Positions 8,881 to 15,777 of a stretch of DNA of 64,000 nucleotides are shown here, in pieces; the stretch's first letter is position 1, and every line of letters begins with the position of its first letter. The notes under the pieces are model-generated. The model saw nothing but the letters and a program-made list of their open reading frames with translations, searched no databases and was not told where the DNA came from. The stretch is from Mesorhizobium amorphae. Its GTDB lineage: Bacteria > Pseudomonadota > Alphaproteobacteria > Rhizobiales > Rhizobiaceae. The stretch spans positions 265,286 through 329,285 of the forward strand of contig NZ_JHQS01000007.1 of NCBI RefSeq assembly GCF_014843845.1. Direction: 5' to 3'. The position numbers and the translations under genes were made by a program.

Positions 8881-8958
8881 CCGCCGCGCGCGCTCGACGA
8901 GTTGCTGCCCATCGGCGGCCCGTCCAACCAGATCGGCGACCTCATCGATCAACCGGCC
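8873..8958 (-). pseudogene. Response regulator receiver fragment (second part), inverted
   Basis: Read on the minus strand from 8958, the sequence is GRLIDEVADLVGRAADGQQL followed by VERARRLKP, which continues the receiver domain that breaks off at 8658. It shares the 8 bases 8873-8880 (GGCTTGAG) with the end of the ATPase fragment, a microhomology at the junction. Confidence 0.7.
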
Positions 8959-8960
8959 AA

Positions 8961-9062
8961 GTGACGCGTCGGAATGGTCATGTCGTGATGCGGATTACCG
9001 ACGACGGACGTGGATTCCAGGAGAACGGCTCGAACGGACAGCATGGGATCGGGCTGCTGAGC
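8961..9062 (+). pseudogene. Histidine kinase ATPase-domain fragment (G boxes)
   Basis: The plus-strand frame from 8961 reads VTRRNGHVVMRITDDGRGF and ends NGQHGIGLLS, the DxGxG box and G2 box of the kinase ATPase domain. After GLLS the family-typical MRERVR is missing here and is found inverted at 8717-8659. Confidence 0.75.
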
Positions 9063-9162
9063 AAAACCAAAGAGCTAGCCCCTCTGCCTCTCAAATCGGA
9101 TGAGCCGGAGTTGAATCTCTCGTTTCGGAGAGAACCTGACGACCGATCCGAAATTGACGGTC

Positions 9163-9477
9163 ATGACCACTCGCGGAAGAGAGTTCTTGGAACGGTGGCT
9201 TGCCGACAACGTGCCCGACCTCGTCGGCGCCGACGTGATTTCAGCGGGCACGGCGACCGATAAACTGTTTGCTGACGCTGGGCAGAAATCGTGGAAGAGA
9301 CGGGCACGGGTAGCGTCTGAGACGATCCTCGACGCCGTTGTTCATCACCATGGCCCACGGTTGGCAGCGAATTCTCGGTTTGTCACTATGTGCAAGGTCA
9401 CGCCGAGCACAGCTCCTGTGTCCCATTCCGGGAAGCAAATCCTGGCATCCATCTTGCACCGCCAGCTTGCCGGTTGA
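9163..9477 (+). pseudogene. DUF768-like protein remnant
   Basis: The N-terminal part, TTRGREFLERWLADNVPDL and DVISAGTATDKLFADA, matches the DUF768 family of small proteins common in Mesorhizobium (usually 70-90 aa; function unknown). The middle is out of frame: the bases after LFADA would read AEIVEETGTGSV in another frame. A two-base loss near 9318 then returns to the normal frame at ETILDAVVHH. The tail to 9477 is not family-like. I read it as a decaying copy rather than an active gene. Confidence 0.55.
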
Positions 9478-9635
9478 TCCCGGTCCTGATCGCATACTCT
9501 GATCAGGTTAGGCTCGCCGGGCTCGAGGTGGTTGGGGTCTTCGCCCGGCGAGTTTCCATCGCAATACGCCTTGCTCGCATCATCGATGCAGGAATATAAT
9601 CCTCTAGTTGCGGCGACCCTTCAACGGAGATCGCC

Positions 9636-9814
9636 ATGCCCCAAAAGACCCTCGCCGACACCCTGGCCGCCCGCGAAACCCTCTACGTCAATTGCGGGCA
9701 TCCGATGTGCTGCAAATCGACCAAGCTCGATATCGCAGCACTGATCGAAAGGCTCGGCCCCGATCACGGCTCAATGCATGACGACCTGGTCGATCTCTTC
9801 GGCTGCTCGAAATG
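9636..9814 (+). pseudogene. Cys-rich small protein, 5' part (split by inversion)
   Basis: The frame starts at ATG 9636 behind GGAG and reads through CGHPMCCKSTKLDIAALIE and DHGSMHDDLVDLFGCSK, a small protein with paired cysteines that probably binds zinc. At 9814 it runs into unrelated sequence. The matching second half, with the remaining cysteine, is on the opposite strand at 10107-9988. Joining the two across the break restores one continuous frame of about 100 codons. Function unknown. Confidence 0.75.
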
Positions 9815-9904
9815 GCTTACCACGCCGTCTTCGATGACCCGAACATAAAGCTTGTTTCCAAGTTCCTCGATCTCGACCGAAGTCTTCCACGGTTGCTTGT
9901 TCAT
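9815..9904 (-). pseudogene. Small protein, 5' part (split by inversion)
   Basis: ATG at 9904 has a very strong ribosome binding site (GAGGGGGTAATTTG) and reads MNKQPWKTSVEIEELGNKLY then VRVIEDGVVS before reaching the inversion end at 9815. In the present arrangement it continues into antisense of the neighbouring gene. Before the inversion it would have continued from 10106 on the plus strand. The family is not recognised. Confidence 0.6.
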
Positions 9905-10105
9905 CAAATTACCCCCTCTGGTTGCTGAACGTCAAAATGTTCCAACCCGCCCGCTGCCGCAAGGTGGCGGGTCTTTACACTTTTGATCTAGTTCGGCCTT
10001 CTCTCGAAAGTCGGTTTCCAGTCGTGGTTGCGCGCCCGCTGCTGGCCTTCGTAGTCAGGAACGCATGTGAAGAACACCGGGCTGCGGTCGCGGCCTTCTG
10101 CCTTG
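9815..10105. other. 291-bp inverted segment
   Basis: Reversing this block restores two reading frames at once. At the left break, GCSK continues into CKAEGRDRSPVFFTCVPDY. At the right break, the small minus-strand gene ending VIEDGVVS continues into HSFREQARMGDVATIW. The ends are flanked by AATG (9811-9814) and CATT (10106-10109), a 4-base inverted repeat. Confidence 0.7.
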
Positions 10106-10107
10106 CA
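9988..10107 (-). pseudogene. Cys-rich small protein, 3' part (inverted)
   Basis: Read on the minus strand, this gives CKAEGRDRSPVFFTCVPDYE then GQQRARNHDWKPTFERRPN and a stop. It completes the frame that breaks off at 9814 on the plus strand, supplying the second half of a C-x2-C-like site and the C-terminus. A terminator-like GC-rich stem (cccgcc...ggcggg) lies just beyond, near 9949-9972. Confidence 0.75.
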
Positions 10108-10167
10108 TTCATTTAGGGAACAAGCACGAATGGGTGACGTTGCAACCATCTGGGAGAGGAAATTCAG

Positions 10168-10341
10168 ATGGCGGAGGAACCAATCCAGCCGCCCCCGCGA
10201 ACGGATGAAGAACAGCTTATCCGACGCTTGGTGCAAGCGGCCAATATCACCGAAGATCAAGCTCGCGAGCTAATCACTGTGTTGGGCTACGACTGGGCGT
10301 CGCTCATCCGGGAAGCTCGCATTTTGAGCCGCAAAGCCTGA
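10168..10341 (+). CDS. Small conserved-looking protein (57 aa)
   Basis: A 57-residue soluble protein starting MAEEPIQPPPRTDEEQLIRR, with a helical body (LVQAANITEDQARELITVLG) and a basic C-terminus. GGGAGAGGA nine bases upstream of ATG 10168 is an excellent ribosome binding site. The composition (an acidic and amphipathic helix) is protein-like and the frame is intact, in contrast to its rearranged neighbours. No family is recognised. Confidence 0.6.
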   Translation: MAEEPIQPPPRTDEEQLIRRLVQAANITEDQARELITVLGYDWASLIREARILSRKA

Positions 10342-10593
10342 CGACGATGGGCGCACATGGCGCGCTACAGGCCCCACCGACAGCCCGGCTAGACAATCTT
10401 CGAGAAGCTCCAGGCGAAACTTGTGCCAACGCAACTGTTGGCCAAGCTGGGCCATCTTGAACATTCCGACAGCACAAGACGCTTTTTCGGTTAGTTCGCA
10501 TTGCAGCGAAGCGATCTGCTTCCGCAATTTCACGGCTTCGGCGAGCCGCTGATCTCTGACCCAACCCCGACCATGCATGGTCCTTACCCACAT
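10270..10593 (-). CDS. Possible small coiled-coil protein (low support)
   Basis: A minus-strand frame with a natural-looking helical part, RDQRLAEAVKLRKQIASLQ to HKFRLELLEDCLAG. It starts at ATG 10593 or 10578 without a strong ribosome binding site. Its 3' third runs antisense to the better-supported gene at 10168-10341, so at least the tail is doubtful. It may be a remnant of a longer gene. Confidence 0.3.
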   Translation of the reverse strand: MWVRTMHGRGWVRDQRLAEAVKLRKQIASLQCELTEKASCAVGMFKMAQLGQQLRWHKFRLELLEDCLAGLSVGPVARHVRPSSSGFAAQNASFPDERRPVVAQHSD

Positions 10594-10667
10594 GAGCAAC
10601 CCAGGCAGAGGATAGCGCTGCCGGCGTTAATCAAAGAGATGTTCAATTAGTACTATTCTAGCGACTG

Positions 10668-10757
10668 CTAGACGGCCGCCTGGTCGGTCTTTCTGAGCCT
10701 CACCCCGGCGCCGCCGCCGTTCTCGGGGATGAACTCGACGCCGGCGGATTCGAACCA
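10668..10757 (-). pseudogene. C-terminal remnant of a small XRE-type regulator
   Basis: On the minus strand the frame reads FESAGVEFIPENGGGAGVRL and RKTDQAAV before TAG. This is the typical end of the short XRE/Cro-like regulators abundant in rhizobia (AGVEFIPENGGGxGVRL). The HTH part that should precede it is absent, so only about 30 codons remain. It lies at the left edge of the mobile element. Confidence 0.6.
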
Positions 10758-10832
10758 ACCGATGCGGTTGTGAATGCGTCGCCTGGAGGAAAGCAGAACC
10801 ATCTGGGCGTCGCGCTCGCGTGTAGTTCCCGC

Positions 10833-11522
10833 CTATAAAAGGAGTTTCGCAACAAATTCGCGCGCAAGAACGTTACGGACGTTCGAGACCTGCCACCGGC
10901 CGTTCCGCGCTGTGCGCACGCCGCGATTGTTCAAGGCGACTGCCAGACCACGTAGACTGGTGACACCGGAGCGCTGAATCGACGCGATGATTGGCAGCAC
11001 CGTCTGGGCAAATCGATCAGCTTCATCAATCGATATCTTCCGGCCCTTAGCCGCGGCCTCAGCCGTATTGCTCGGGTTGCCGAGTTTCATGCCGGTCGTC
11101 TTGCGAGAGGCGAGGGCGGCTTTGGTGCGTTCCGAGATCAGGCGGCGCTCCTTCTCGGCTAGAGCGGCATAGAGGTGAAGCATGAACGGATCGGCATCGG
11201 CACCGAGCTCTGCGACGATGAACGGAATCCGCTGCACCATCAGTCCGGCGATGAATGCGACGTCGCGAGAGAGCCGATCGAGCTTGGCAACGACGACAGG
11301 GCATTTGGTTTGGCGGGCCAGGGTGAGGGCAGCTGTTAGTTGGGGCCGTCGATCGAGGGCATCGGCGCCCTTTCCGGTTTCGACCTCAGTGAACTCTTGG
11401 ATGACCGCAATGCCCTCGGCATCAGCAAAACGGGCCACCGCGGCACGCTGTGCCTCGATGCCCAGACCTGATCGGCCTTGCCGTTGAGTGGAGACCCGAT
11501 AATAGGCGACTGCGCTCGTCAT
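10833..11522 (-). CDS. Serine recombinase (resolvase/invertase family)
   Basis: A 229-aa recombinase with an N-terminal resolvase domain. The nucleophile Ser is in [20 protein letters not shown] (about residues 5-24), KLDRLSRD follows, and the long helix region is [22 protein letters not shown]. The C-terminal 60 residues form a recombinase DNA-binding region ([20 protein letters not shown]). The size matches invertase/resolvase types rather than large phage integrases. The start at 11522 (MTSAV) precedes the catalytic domain directly. A long palindrome sits 20 bp upstream. It could act on local sites or move the surrounding element. Confidence 0.88.
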   Translation of the reverse strand: MTSAVAYYRVSTQRQGRSGLGIEAQRAAVARFADAEGIAVIQEFTEVETGKGADALDRRPQLTAALTLARQTKCPVVVAKLDRLSRDVAFIAGLMVQRIPFIVAELGADADPFMLHLYAALAEKERRLISERTKAALASRKTTGMKLGNPSNTAEAAAKGRKISIDEADRFAQTVLPIIASIQRSGVTSLRGLAVALNNRGVRTARNGRWQVSNVRNVLAREFVAKLLL

Positions 11523-11542
11523 GCTGCTGTTTCCGGGGTGTT

Positions 11543-11570
11543 CAAACTGCAAACCACCGTTTGCAGTTTG
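11543..11570. repeat. Perfect 11-bp-arm palindrome upstream of the recombinase
   Basis: CAAACTGCAAA and TTTGCAGTTTG are perfect inverted repeats with a 6-base spacer. They lie 20 bp before the recombinase start codon, where an autoregulatory operator or a recombination subsite would be expected. No T tract follows, so a terminator is less likely. Confidence 0.6.
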
Positions 11571-11721
11571 CTCAAGCGGCCCTGACTAGCAAGTTCAAGC
11601 TGTTGATTTGGATGAGAATTCTACTTTGCCGGGTCGGTCGGTCGGGCGGTTTCTGGCCCTGCCAGAGCCTTCGGGGCTTCCTCGTATATCGTGTGAAAGA
11701 CAACCGGCCCGCAAATTCCTG

Positions 11722-11786
11722 AACTGAGGTTTCTTTCCACCGCGCTCGCGTCTTCAGCCAGAAGATGGCCGCTGTGACCGATTCAC
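11722..11786 (-). pseudogene. Degenerate second copy of the terminase-like gene (fragment)
   Basis: A minus-strand frame of about 21 codons reads ESVTAAIFWLKTRARWKETS, closely matching EAVTAAIFWLKSRAHWKETI in the intact gene at 11830-12261. It has no start and soon loses similarity. It is best read as the scar of a tandem copy or of an element exchange. Confidence 0.6.
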
Positions 11787-11829
11787 GCCCTGTGCGTCTT
11801 CGTTTGGTCTTCGGCGTCGGCGGTTCCGG

Positions 11830-12261
11830 TCACTGTGGGCTCCACTTCGACCAGTCAGGCTCTTCGCCGAGATCCTCCGGCGCAACTCCCCGCAATGCCT
11901 TGATCTCCTTCCAGTCAGGCGGTGAAATGACGATACGCTCAATTTTCGTAACGGCTTGGATAGGTTCCCCGGTGTGTTCGTTGACGATCGTTTCCTTCCA
12001 ATGAGCCCGAGATTTTAGCCAGAAGATTGCGGCGGTGACGGCCTCGCGACCCTCGCCAGTGGCCTTGCCGAAGAGGTTCTCGGCAACCTTGGCGTTAGCC
12101 TTAGTGTGGCCGTGGTCAAGTTCATAACGGTAGTGCTTTCGCAGGGTTTTCGGATCGATGCCAATCAATCCGGCAATGTCGGGCTCCGGCACGCCGTAGC
12201 CGGCCAGGGCTTCGACCTGCCGGCGATGAAGCGCGTCGGGCGTATGTTTTGGCCTGGCCAT
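11830..12261 (-). CDS. HTH protein, phage terminase small subunit-like
   Basis: A 143-aa protein with an N-terminal HTH of the kind found in small terminase subunits: QVEALAGYGVPEPDIAGLIGI and DPKTLRKHYRYELDHGHTKA. A helical part with AVTAAIFWLKSRAHWKE follows, then a variable acidic tail. In phages the small subunit recognises packaging sites, but no large terminase is visible nearby, so a DNA-binding role in the element is all that can be said. Its start is 1 bp from the stop of the methyltransferase gene, so they are co-transcribed. The AARPK-type start (MARPKHTPDALHRRQV) is at 12261. Confidence 0.7.
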   Translation of the reverse strand: MARPKHTPDALHRRQVEALAGYGVPEPDIAGLIGIDPKTLRKHYRYELDHGHTKANAKVAENLFGKATGEGREAVTAAIFWLKSRAHWKETIVNEHTGEPIQAVTKIERIVISPPDWKEIKALRGVAPEDLGEEPDWSKWSPQ

Positions 12262-12262
12262 C

Positions 12263-13510
12263 TCAGGCGCCCTCCTGAGCCCGCTCTGCGGCGACAGCGG
12301 CAAAACTACGGCCGTCGCCCTCCAGGATCGCCTCGCTGCCTGTGAAGGCCTGCCAGCGCAGGACAGCAACGTCGACATAGGAAGGGTTGAGCTCGATCGC
12401 GTGGCAACACCGGCCGATCATCTCGGCGGCAATGATCGTGGTGCCAGATCCGCAGAGGGGTTCGTAGACCGCCTGGCCTGGAGAGGAGTTGTTCTCGATT
12501 GGACGGCGCATGCATTCGACCGGCTTTTGTGTACCGTGGCCGGTGTCGGACTTCCGGTGCGGGATCGCCCAGACAGTGGTCTGTTTGCGATCACCAGCCC
12601 AGTGGCCTTTCCTGCCCTTCCTGACGGCATACCAAGCGGGCTCGTGTTGCCAGTGGTAGTCACCGCGGCTGATGACCAGTCGCGTCTTGTCCCAGATGAT
12701 TTGGGCACGCACGGCGAACCCACTGGCTTCAAGGCTGGTGACGACCGATCCCGAATGAAGGGCGGCGTGCCAGACGTACATGACGTCTCCCCGAAAGAGG
12801 GCCCAAGCCTCCCGCCAGTCGGAGCGATCGTCGTTGAGGACGGTTCCTTTCGCCAGACCCTCCGATGGGATGCCAAGGCGCATCCGCCAGGCCGGGTCGT
12901 AGTTGACGCCGAACGGCGGGTCCGAAACCAGCAGATGGGGTTTGACGCCGGCGAGTACGCGATCGACATCGGCGGGATTGGTACTGTCACCGCAGATCAG
13001 CCGATGCTTGCCCAGCACCCAGACATCGCCCGGCAGGGCAGTCGGATTCTCCGGTGCCTCGGGAACATCGTCGGGATCGGTGAGGCCAGAATTGGCGATG
13101 CTGGTGAGCGCTGCGATCTCGATCTCGTCGAAGCCAGTCAGCGACAGGTCGAAGCCAAGTTCACCGAGATCGGCGAGTTCGAGACCTAGCGTCTCAGCAT
13201 CCCAGCCGGCATTCATCGCCAGCTTGTTATCGGCAATGACGAGTGCGCGTTTCTGGCTGTCACTGAGGCCAATCAGCTCGATGACCGGCACCTCCTGCAT
13301 GCCGAGCTTGCGGGCCGCTAGCAGGCGACCGTGGCCGGCAATGATGCCGTTCTCACCATCGACCAGGATTGGGTTCGTCCAGCCGAACTCGCGGATCGAA
13401 GCTGCGATCTGAGCCACCTGGGCATCGGAATGGGTTCGGGTGTTTTTGGCAAACGGGACAAGCGCCGATGCCGGCCGATAGCGCACTGCAATGGCTGCTT
13501 CATCTCTCAT
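12263..13510 (-). CDS. ParB-domain / DNA N6-adenine (or N4-cytosine) methyltransferase fusion
   Basis: A 415-aa protein in two domains. Residues about 10-110 are a ParB/Srx-type nuclease-like domain with NPILVDGENGIIAGHGRLLA. Residues about 165-400 are a beta-class amino-methyltransferase with catalytic motif SDPPFGVNYD, a target-recognition middle region and the SAM motif EPLCGSGTTIIAAEMIGR at the end (motif order IV then I, as in beta-class enzymes). Such fusions are common in prophages and integrated elements as orphan modification enzymes. No cognate nuclease is nearby, so protection from host restriction or regulation is more likely than a restriction pair. Confidence 0.88.
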   Translation of the reverse strand: MRDEAAIAVRYRPASALVPFAKNTRTHSDAQVAQIAASIREFGWTNPILVDGENGIIAGHGRLLAARKLGMQEVPVIELIGLSDSQKRALVIADNKLAMNAGWDAETLGLELADLGELGFDLSLTGFDEIEIAALTSIANSGLTDPDDVPEAPENPTALPGDVWVLGKHRLICGDSTNPADVDRVLAGVKPHLLVSDPPFGVNYDPAWRMRLGIPSEGLAKGTVLNDDRSDWREAWALFRGDVMYVWHAALHSGSVVTSLEASGFAVRAQIIWDKTRLVISRGDYHWQHEPAWYAVRKGRKGHWAGDRKQTTVWAIPHRKSDTGHGTQKPVECMRRPIENNSSPGQAVYEPLCGSGTTIIAAEMIGRCCHAIELNPSYVDVAVLRWQAFTGSEAILEGDGRSFAAVAAERAQEGA

Positions 13511-13612
13511 AGTTTGATTCTACAGCAGCAGGTAAGGCACTGTAAGAACGACATTTTCCGACAAGTGTTCGCAGATGTTCGCACCCGTGGTGTCCGGGCC
13601 ATAGCCCAATAA

Positions 13613-13693
13613 CCCCGATAACCCGATAACCTGCTGACATGGATCTCCCCTCAATCCCCTCCCGGGTTACCGCGGTTATCAAGGTTATCGGGG
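13613..13693. repeat. Imperfect inverted repeat with GATAACC units
   Basis: The left arm CCCCGATAACCCGATAACC (13613-13631) mirrors the right arm at 13674-13693, whose reverse complement is CCCCGATAACCTTGATAACC. Each arm contains two GATAACC units, and about 42 bases separate the arms. The right arm lies inside the 3' end of the ATPase gene. Iteron or operator function is possible. Confidence 0.55.
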
Positions 13694-14661
13694 TGTAGGA
13701 AATAGCGGCCCTTGTCCCGCAGAACTTCGCCCTTCTGCGCCATCTTGAACAAAAGCTGCTTCGTATTGTTTGTTTTCCACCCCAAAGCCGCGCCTAGATC
13801 GGTAGGGGTTATCGGTCCCCGGTTATCACTAAGGAACTCAACGATGACTGAGCGCTCGTCGGTGCGTCGAACCTCAGATGCGTCCCCGATAACCGTCCAG
13901 TAACCCGCGGTGAACTTCAGCGCACTCTCCTTCTCCTCGACATCGCGGCCACGGACGTAGAGGGTGACGCCGTTCTGATCCTTGTCCAACACCAGGGTCG
14001 TGTCTGCGCACGCCGACATCCCATTGGACCCACTCAGAGCTTCCAGAGGATCGTCGGCGCCACCCTTTTTCGTATGGTGAAGTGCTACCACCGCGATGCC
14101 GTTCCCGGTCGCCCATCGTTGCAGCCCAGACAAGATCGCATAGTCGCTCTCATAGGCGTTCTGATTGGCATTGCCCGGCGGCTTGATTCGCTGCAGGACG
14201 TCGATCACCACCAGCCGAGGTTCGCCGACGGAGAGGCGCCAGTCGTCGAGGGCGTCGAGGAAGCCGTTGTTCAGCATCGGCGCTTCGCTCACCCAGTCCA
14301 GGCTGGACAGATCAGGCCGATGGCGTGCGTCTGGGTATAGCGTCTCGATCCGTCGCTGAATGCGCCGGGGACCGTTCTCCAGGTCGATGTACAGCACGTT
14401 GCCCTGCTGGCAACTGATCGCGCCCATGGCGGTGCCGCCGCAGGCGACGGCGAGGGCGAAGTCGATCGCCAGCCATGTCTTGCCCAGTTTCTGGCGACCG
14501 GCAAGAATGGCTAGACCCTCGGGAACGTAACCCATCACCACCCACCGGATCGGCGGAAACACCGTCGCCATGAGGATGGTGGTGTTGGTACGCACCAAGC
14601 GCTTCGCATTCGTCTGCTCGCGCTCATAGTCTGCTATGGGAACCGGCCCCTGGTTCAGCAT
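13651..14661 (-). CDS. RepA-like AAA family ATPase (RecA-fold helicase)
   Basis: About 336 aa with a RecA-fold ATPase core like the hexameric RepA helicases of plasmids and elements. The Walker A region is AGRQKLGKTWLAIDFA (about residues 55-70), Walker B is PRLVVIDVLQRI, and ALHHTKKGGADDP resembles the RepA sensor region. The C-terminal 80 residues look like a winged helix (LGAALGWKTNNTKQLLFKMA). The start at 14661 overlaps the stop of the upstream gene by 7 bp, which argues for coupling. It probably unwinds or replicates element DNA. Confidence 0.8.
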   Translation of the reverse strand: MLNQGPVPIADYEREQTNAKRLVRTNTTILMATVFPPIRWVVMGYVPEGLAILAGRQKLGKTWLAIDFALAVACGGTAMGAISCQQGNVLYIDLENGPRRIQRRIETLYPDARHRPDLSSLDWVSEAPMLNNGFLDALDDWRLSVGEPRLVVIDVLQRIKPPGNANQNAYESDYAILSGLQRWATGNGIAVVALHHTKKGGADDPLEALSGSNGMSACADTTLVLDKDQNGVTLYVRGRDVEEKESALKFTAGYWTVIGDASEVRRTDERSVIVEFLSDNRGPITPTDLGAALGWKTNNTKQLLFKMAQKGEVLRDKGRYFLHPDNLDNRGNPGGD

Positions 14662-15170
14662 GCGACCATCTCTCGCTTCGACGTCATCACGAACAGCTCG
14701 GGCAGTCGAGCAGGACGCATGTGTCGCCGATAGAGAGGCAGCAGGGATTCCGCCAGGGCGATCCGGGGAGCGTCGCGGAGCTTGTCGAACGCGCGGTGCC
14801 ACTGATCCGGCAGTACGACGATTCCGTCTCGGTTTCTCCGCAGCCAATCCAGTGGACGAGCAAAGATATTCAGAGCGCAGTCGAAGCTGTACGTGGCCGC
14901 CGCGCCGATCATCTCCTCACCGAGGGCAAAGGCATGACCGGAGTCGGTGGCAAATAGCTCAGTCTTCGGATTCCAGAAGACCAAGTCCTCCTCGGTCTCA
15001 ACGACAAGCCAGCGGGCGCCGGCTGGCGTTGGCTCAAACAACCCGTCATGAGCCCTGGTCCCGGTTGCCGTCTTGATCATGCTCGGCCGCACGATCGTCG
15101 GGACCGACACGCCGGAGGTCGGGGAGAATAGGGTTCCGGGAGGCAAATCCGCAGCCCTCCAGACAATCAT
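14655..15170 (-). CDS. Hypothetical protein of the mobile element
   Basis: A 171-aa soluble protein of no recognised family. It begins MIVWRAADLPPGTLFSPTSG and has aromatic-rich stretches (DLVFWNPKTELFATDSGHAF, RPLDWLRRNRDGIVVLPDQ). No cysteine cluster or membrane segment is visible. Its 3' end overlaps the start of the ATPase gene and its content is GC-rich like its neighbours, so it belongs to the same operon. The frame and codon use support a real gene; the role is unknown. Confidence 0.65.
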   Translation of the reverse strand: MIVWRAADLPPGTLFSPTSGVSVPTIVRPSMIKTATGTRAHDGLFEPTPAGARWLVVETEEDLVFWNPKTELFATDSGHAFALGEEMIGAAATYSFDCALNIFARPLDWLRRNRDGIVVLPDQWHRAFDKLRDAPRIALAESLLPLYRRHMRPARLPELFVMTSKREMVAC

Positions 15171-15209
15171 CTAGTTGTCGGGGTCGGACTAGGGTTTTCT
15201 GATGGACTG

Positions 15210-15416
15210 TCATTTGGCCCTCCCGGATGAGAAGGCCAGTTCGGCGATCACAAGCGCCAGGGAGAGGGACACTGCGTACTGGGCCACAATGCTGCGGACT
15301 TGAAGATCCATCGCGCTGGGCCTAGAATCGGTGACGTGAACCTTGCCAGACAGCATGATGACATCGGCCCGGCGAGCGCCTGCAAGCGCTGCCGGGTCTT
15401 CAATTTTGATGAGCAT
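15210..15416 (-). CDS. Small hypothetical protein (68 aa)
   Basis: A 68-aa protein beginning MLIKIEDPAALAGARRADVI, with a moderately hydrophobic C-terminal helix (YAVSLSLALVIAELAFSS). It starts 7 bp after the stop of the excisionase-like gene, with GGGAGTGACC upstream, and so is in the same transcription unit. No family is recognised. Confidence 0.6.
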   Translation of the reverse strand: MLIKIEDPAALAGARRADVIMLSGKVHVTDSRPSAMDLQVRSIVAQYAVSLSLALVIAELAFSSGRAK

Positions 15417-15422
15417 GACCGG

Positions 15423-15638
15423 TCACTCCCACGATCCGAGGATCGACGAGTGGGTCTCGGCGCGACGACGGCGTTCGTACGCTTCGACATCGTCGAGGGA
15501 GTACGTGACCTTGCCCGAAAGCTTGAAAAAGTGTGGACCGATTTTTAGCCAGCGCCAACGCTCAAGCGTGCGCGGGCTGACGCGCCAGCGAAGCGCGAGT
15601 TCGGTCTGGTTGAGGTATGTGGGGGAGGGCGCAACCAT
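15423..15638 (-). CDS. Excisionase-like HTH protein (AlpA/MerR-type)
   Basis: A 71-aa winged-HTH protein with YLNQTELALRWRVSPRTLER then WRWLKIGPHFFKLSGKVTYS and DDVEAYE, the standard layout of HTH_17/AlpA excisionases and small phage regulators. These proteins bind element ends to direct excision or activate integrase genes. It is the first short gene of the leftward element operon, and an inverted repeat lies just upstream. Confidence 0.8.
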   Translation of the reverse strand: MVAPSPTYLNQTELALRWRVSPRTLERWRWLKIGPHFFKLSGKVTYSLDDVEAYERRRRAETHSSILGSWE

Positions 15639-15658
15639 TCAAAGGCTCCTTTGCCTGG

Positions 15659-15694
15659 GTTCGCAGCGCTTCGAAAAAGTGACAGCGCGAACCG
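15659..15694. promoter_or_regulatory. Inverted repeat upstream of the excisionase-like gene
   Basis: GGTTCGC (15659-15665) and GCGAACC (15688-15694) are perfect inverted repeats with a 22-base spacer, 20-55 bp upstream of the HTH start codon. A regulator binding site or excisionase site is plausible; only the symmetry is seen. Confidence 0.35.
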
Positions 15695-15777
15695 TTGTGA
15701 ATGGCGGCAATTCTCAATCTTGCGACGACTTACAGATATGCTCAGACAACGATAAAGACGTGACGCTTGCCCCCTGT

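Noticed and set aside
12401..13412. Plus-strand frames antisense to the methyltransferase gene
   Set aside because: Shadow frames of a well-supported gene with motif DPPF and the SAM site on the other strand.
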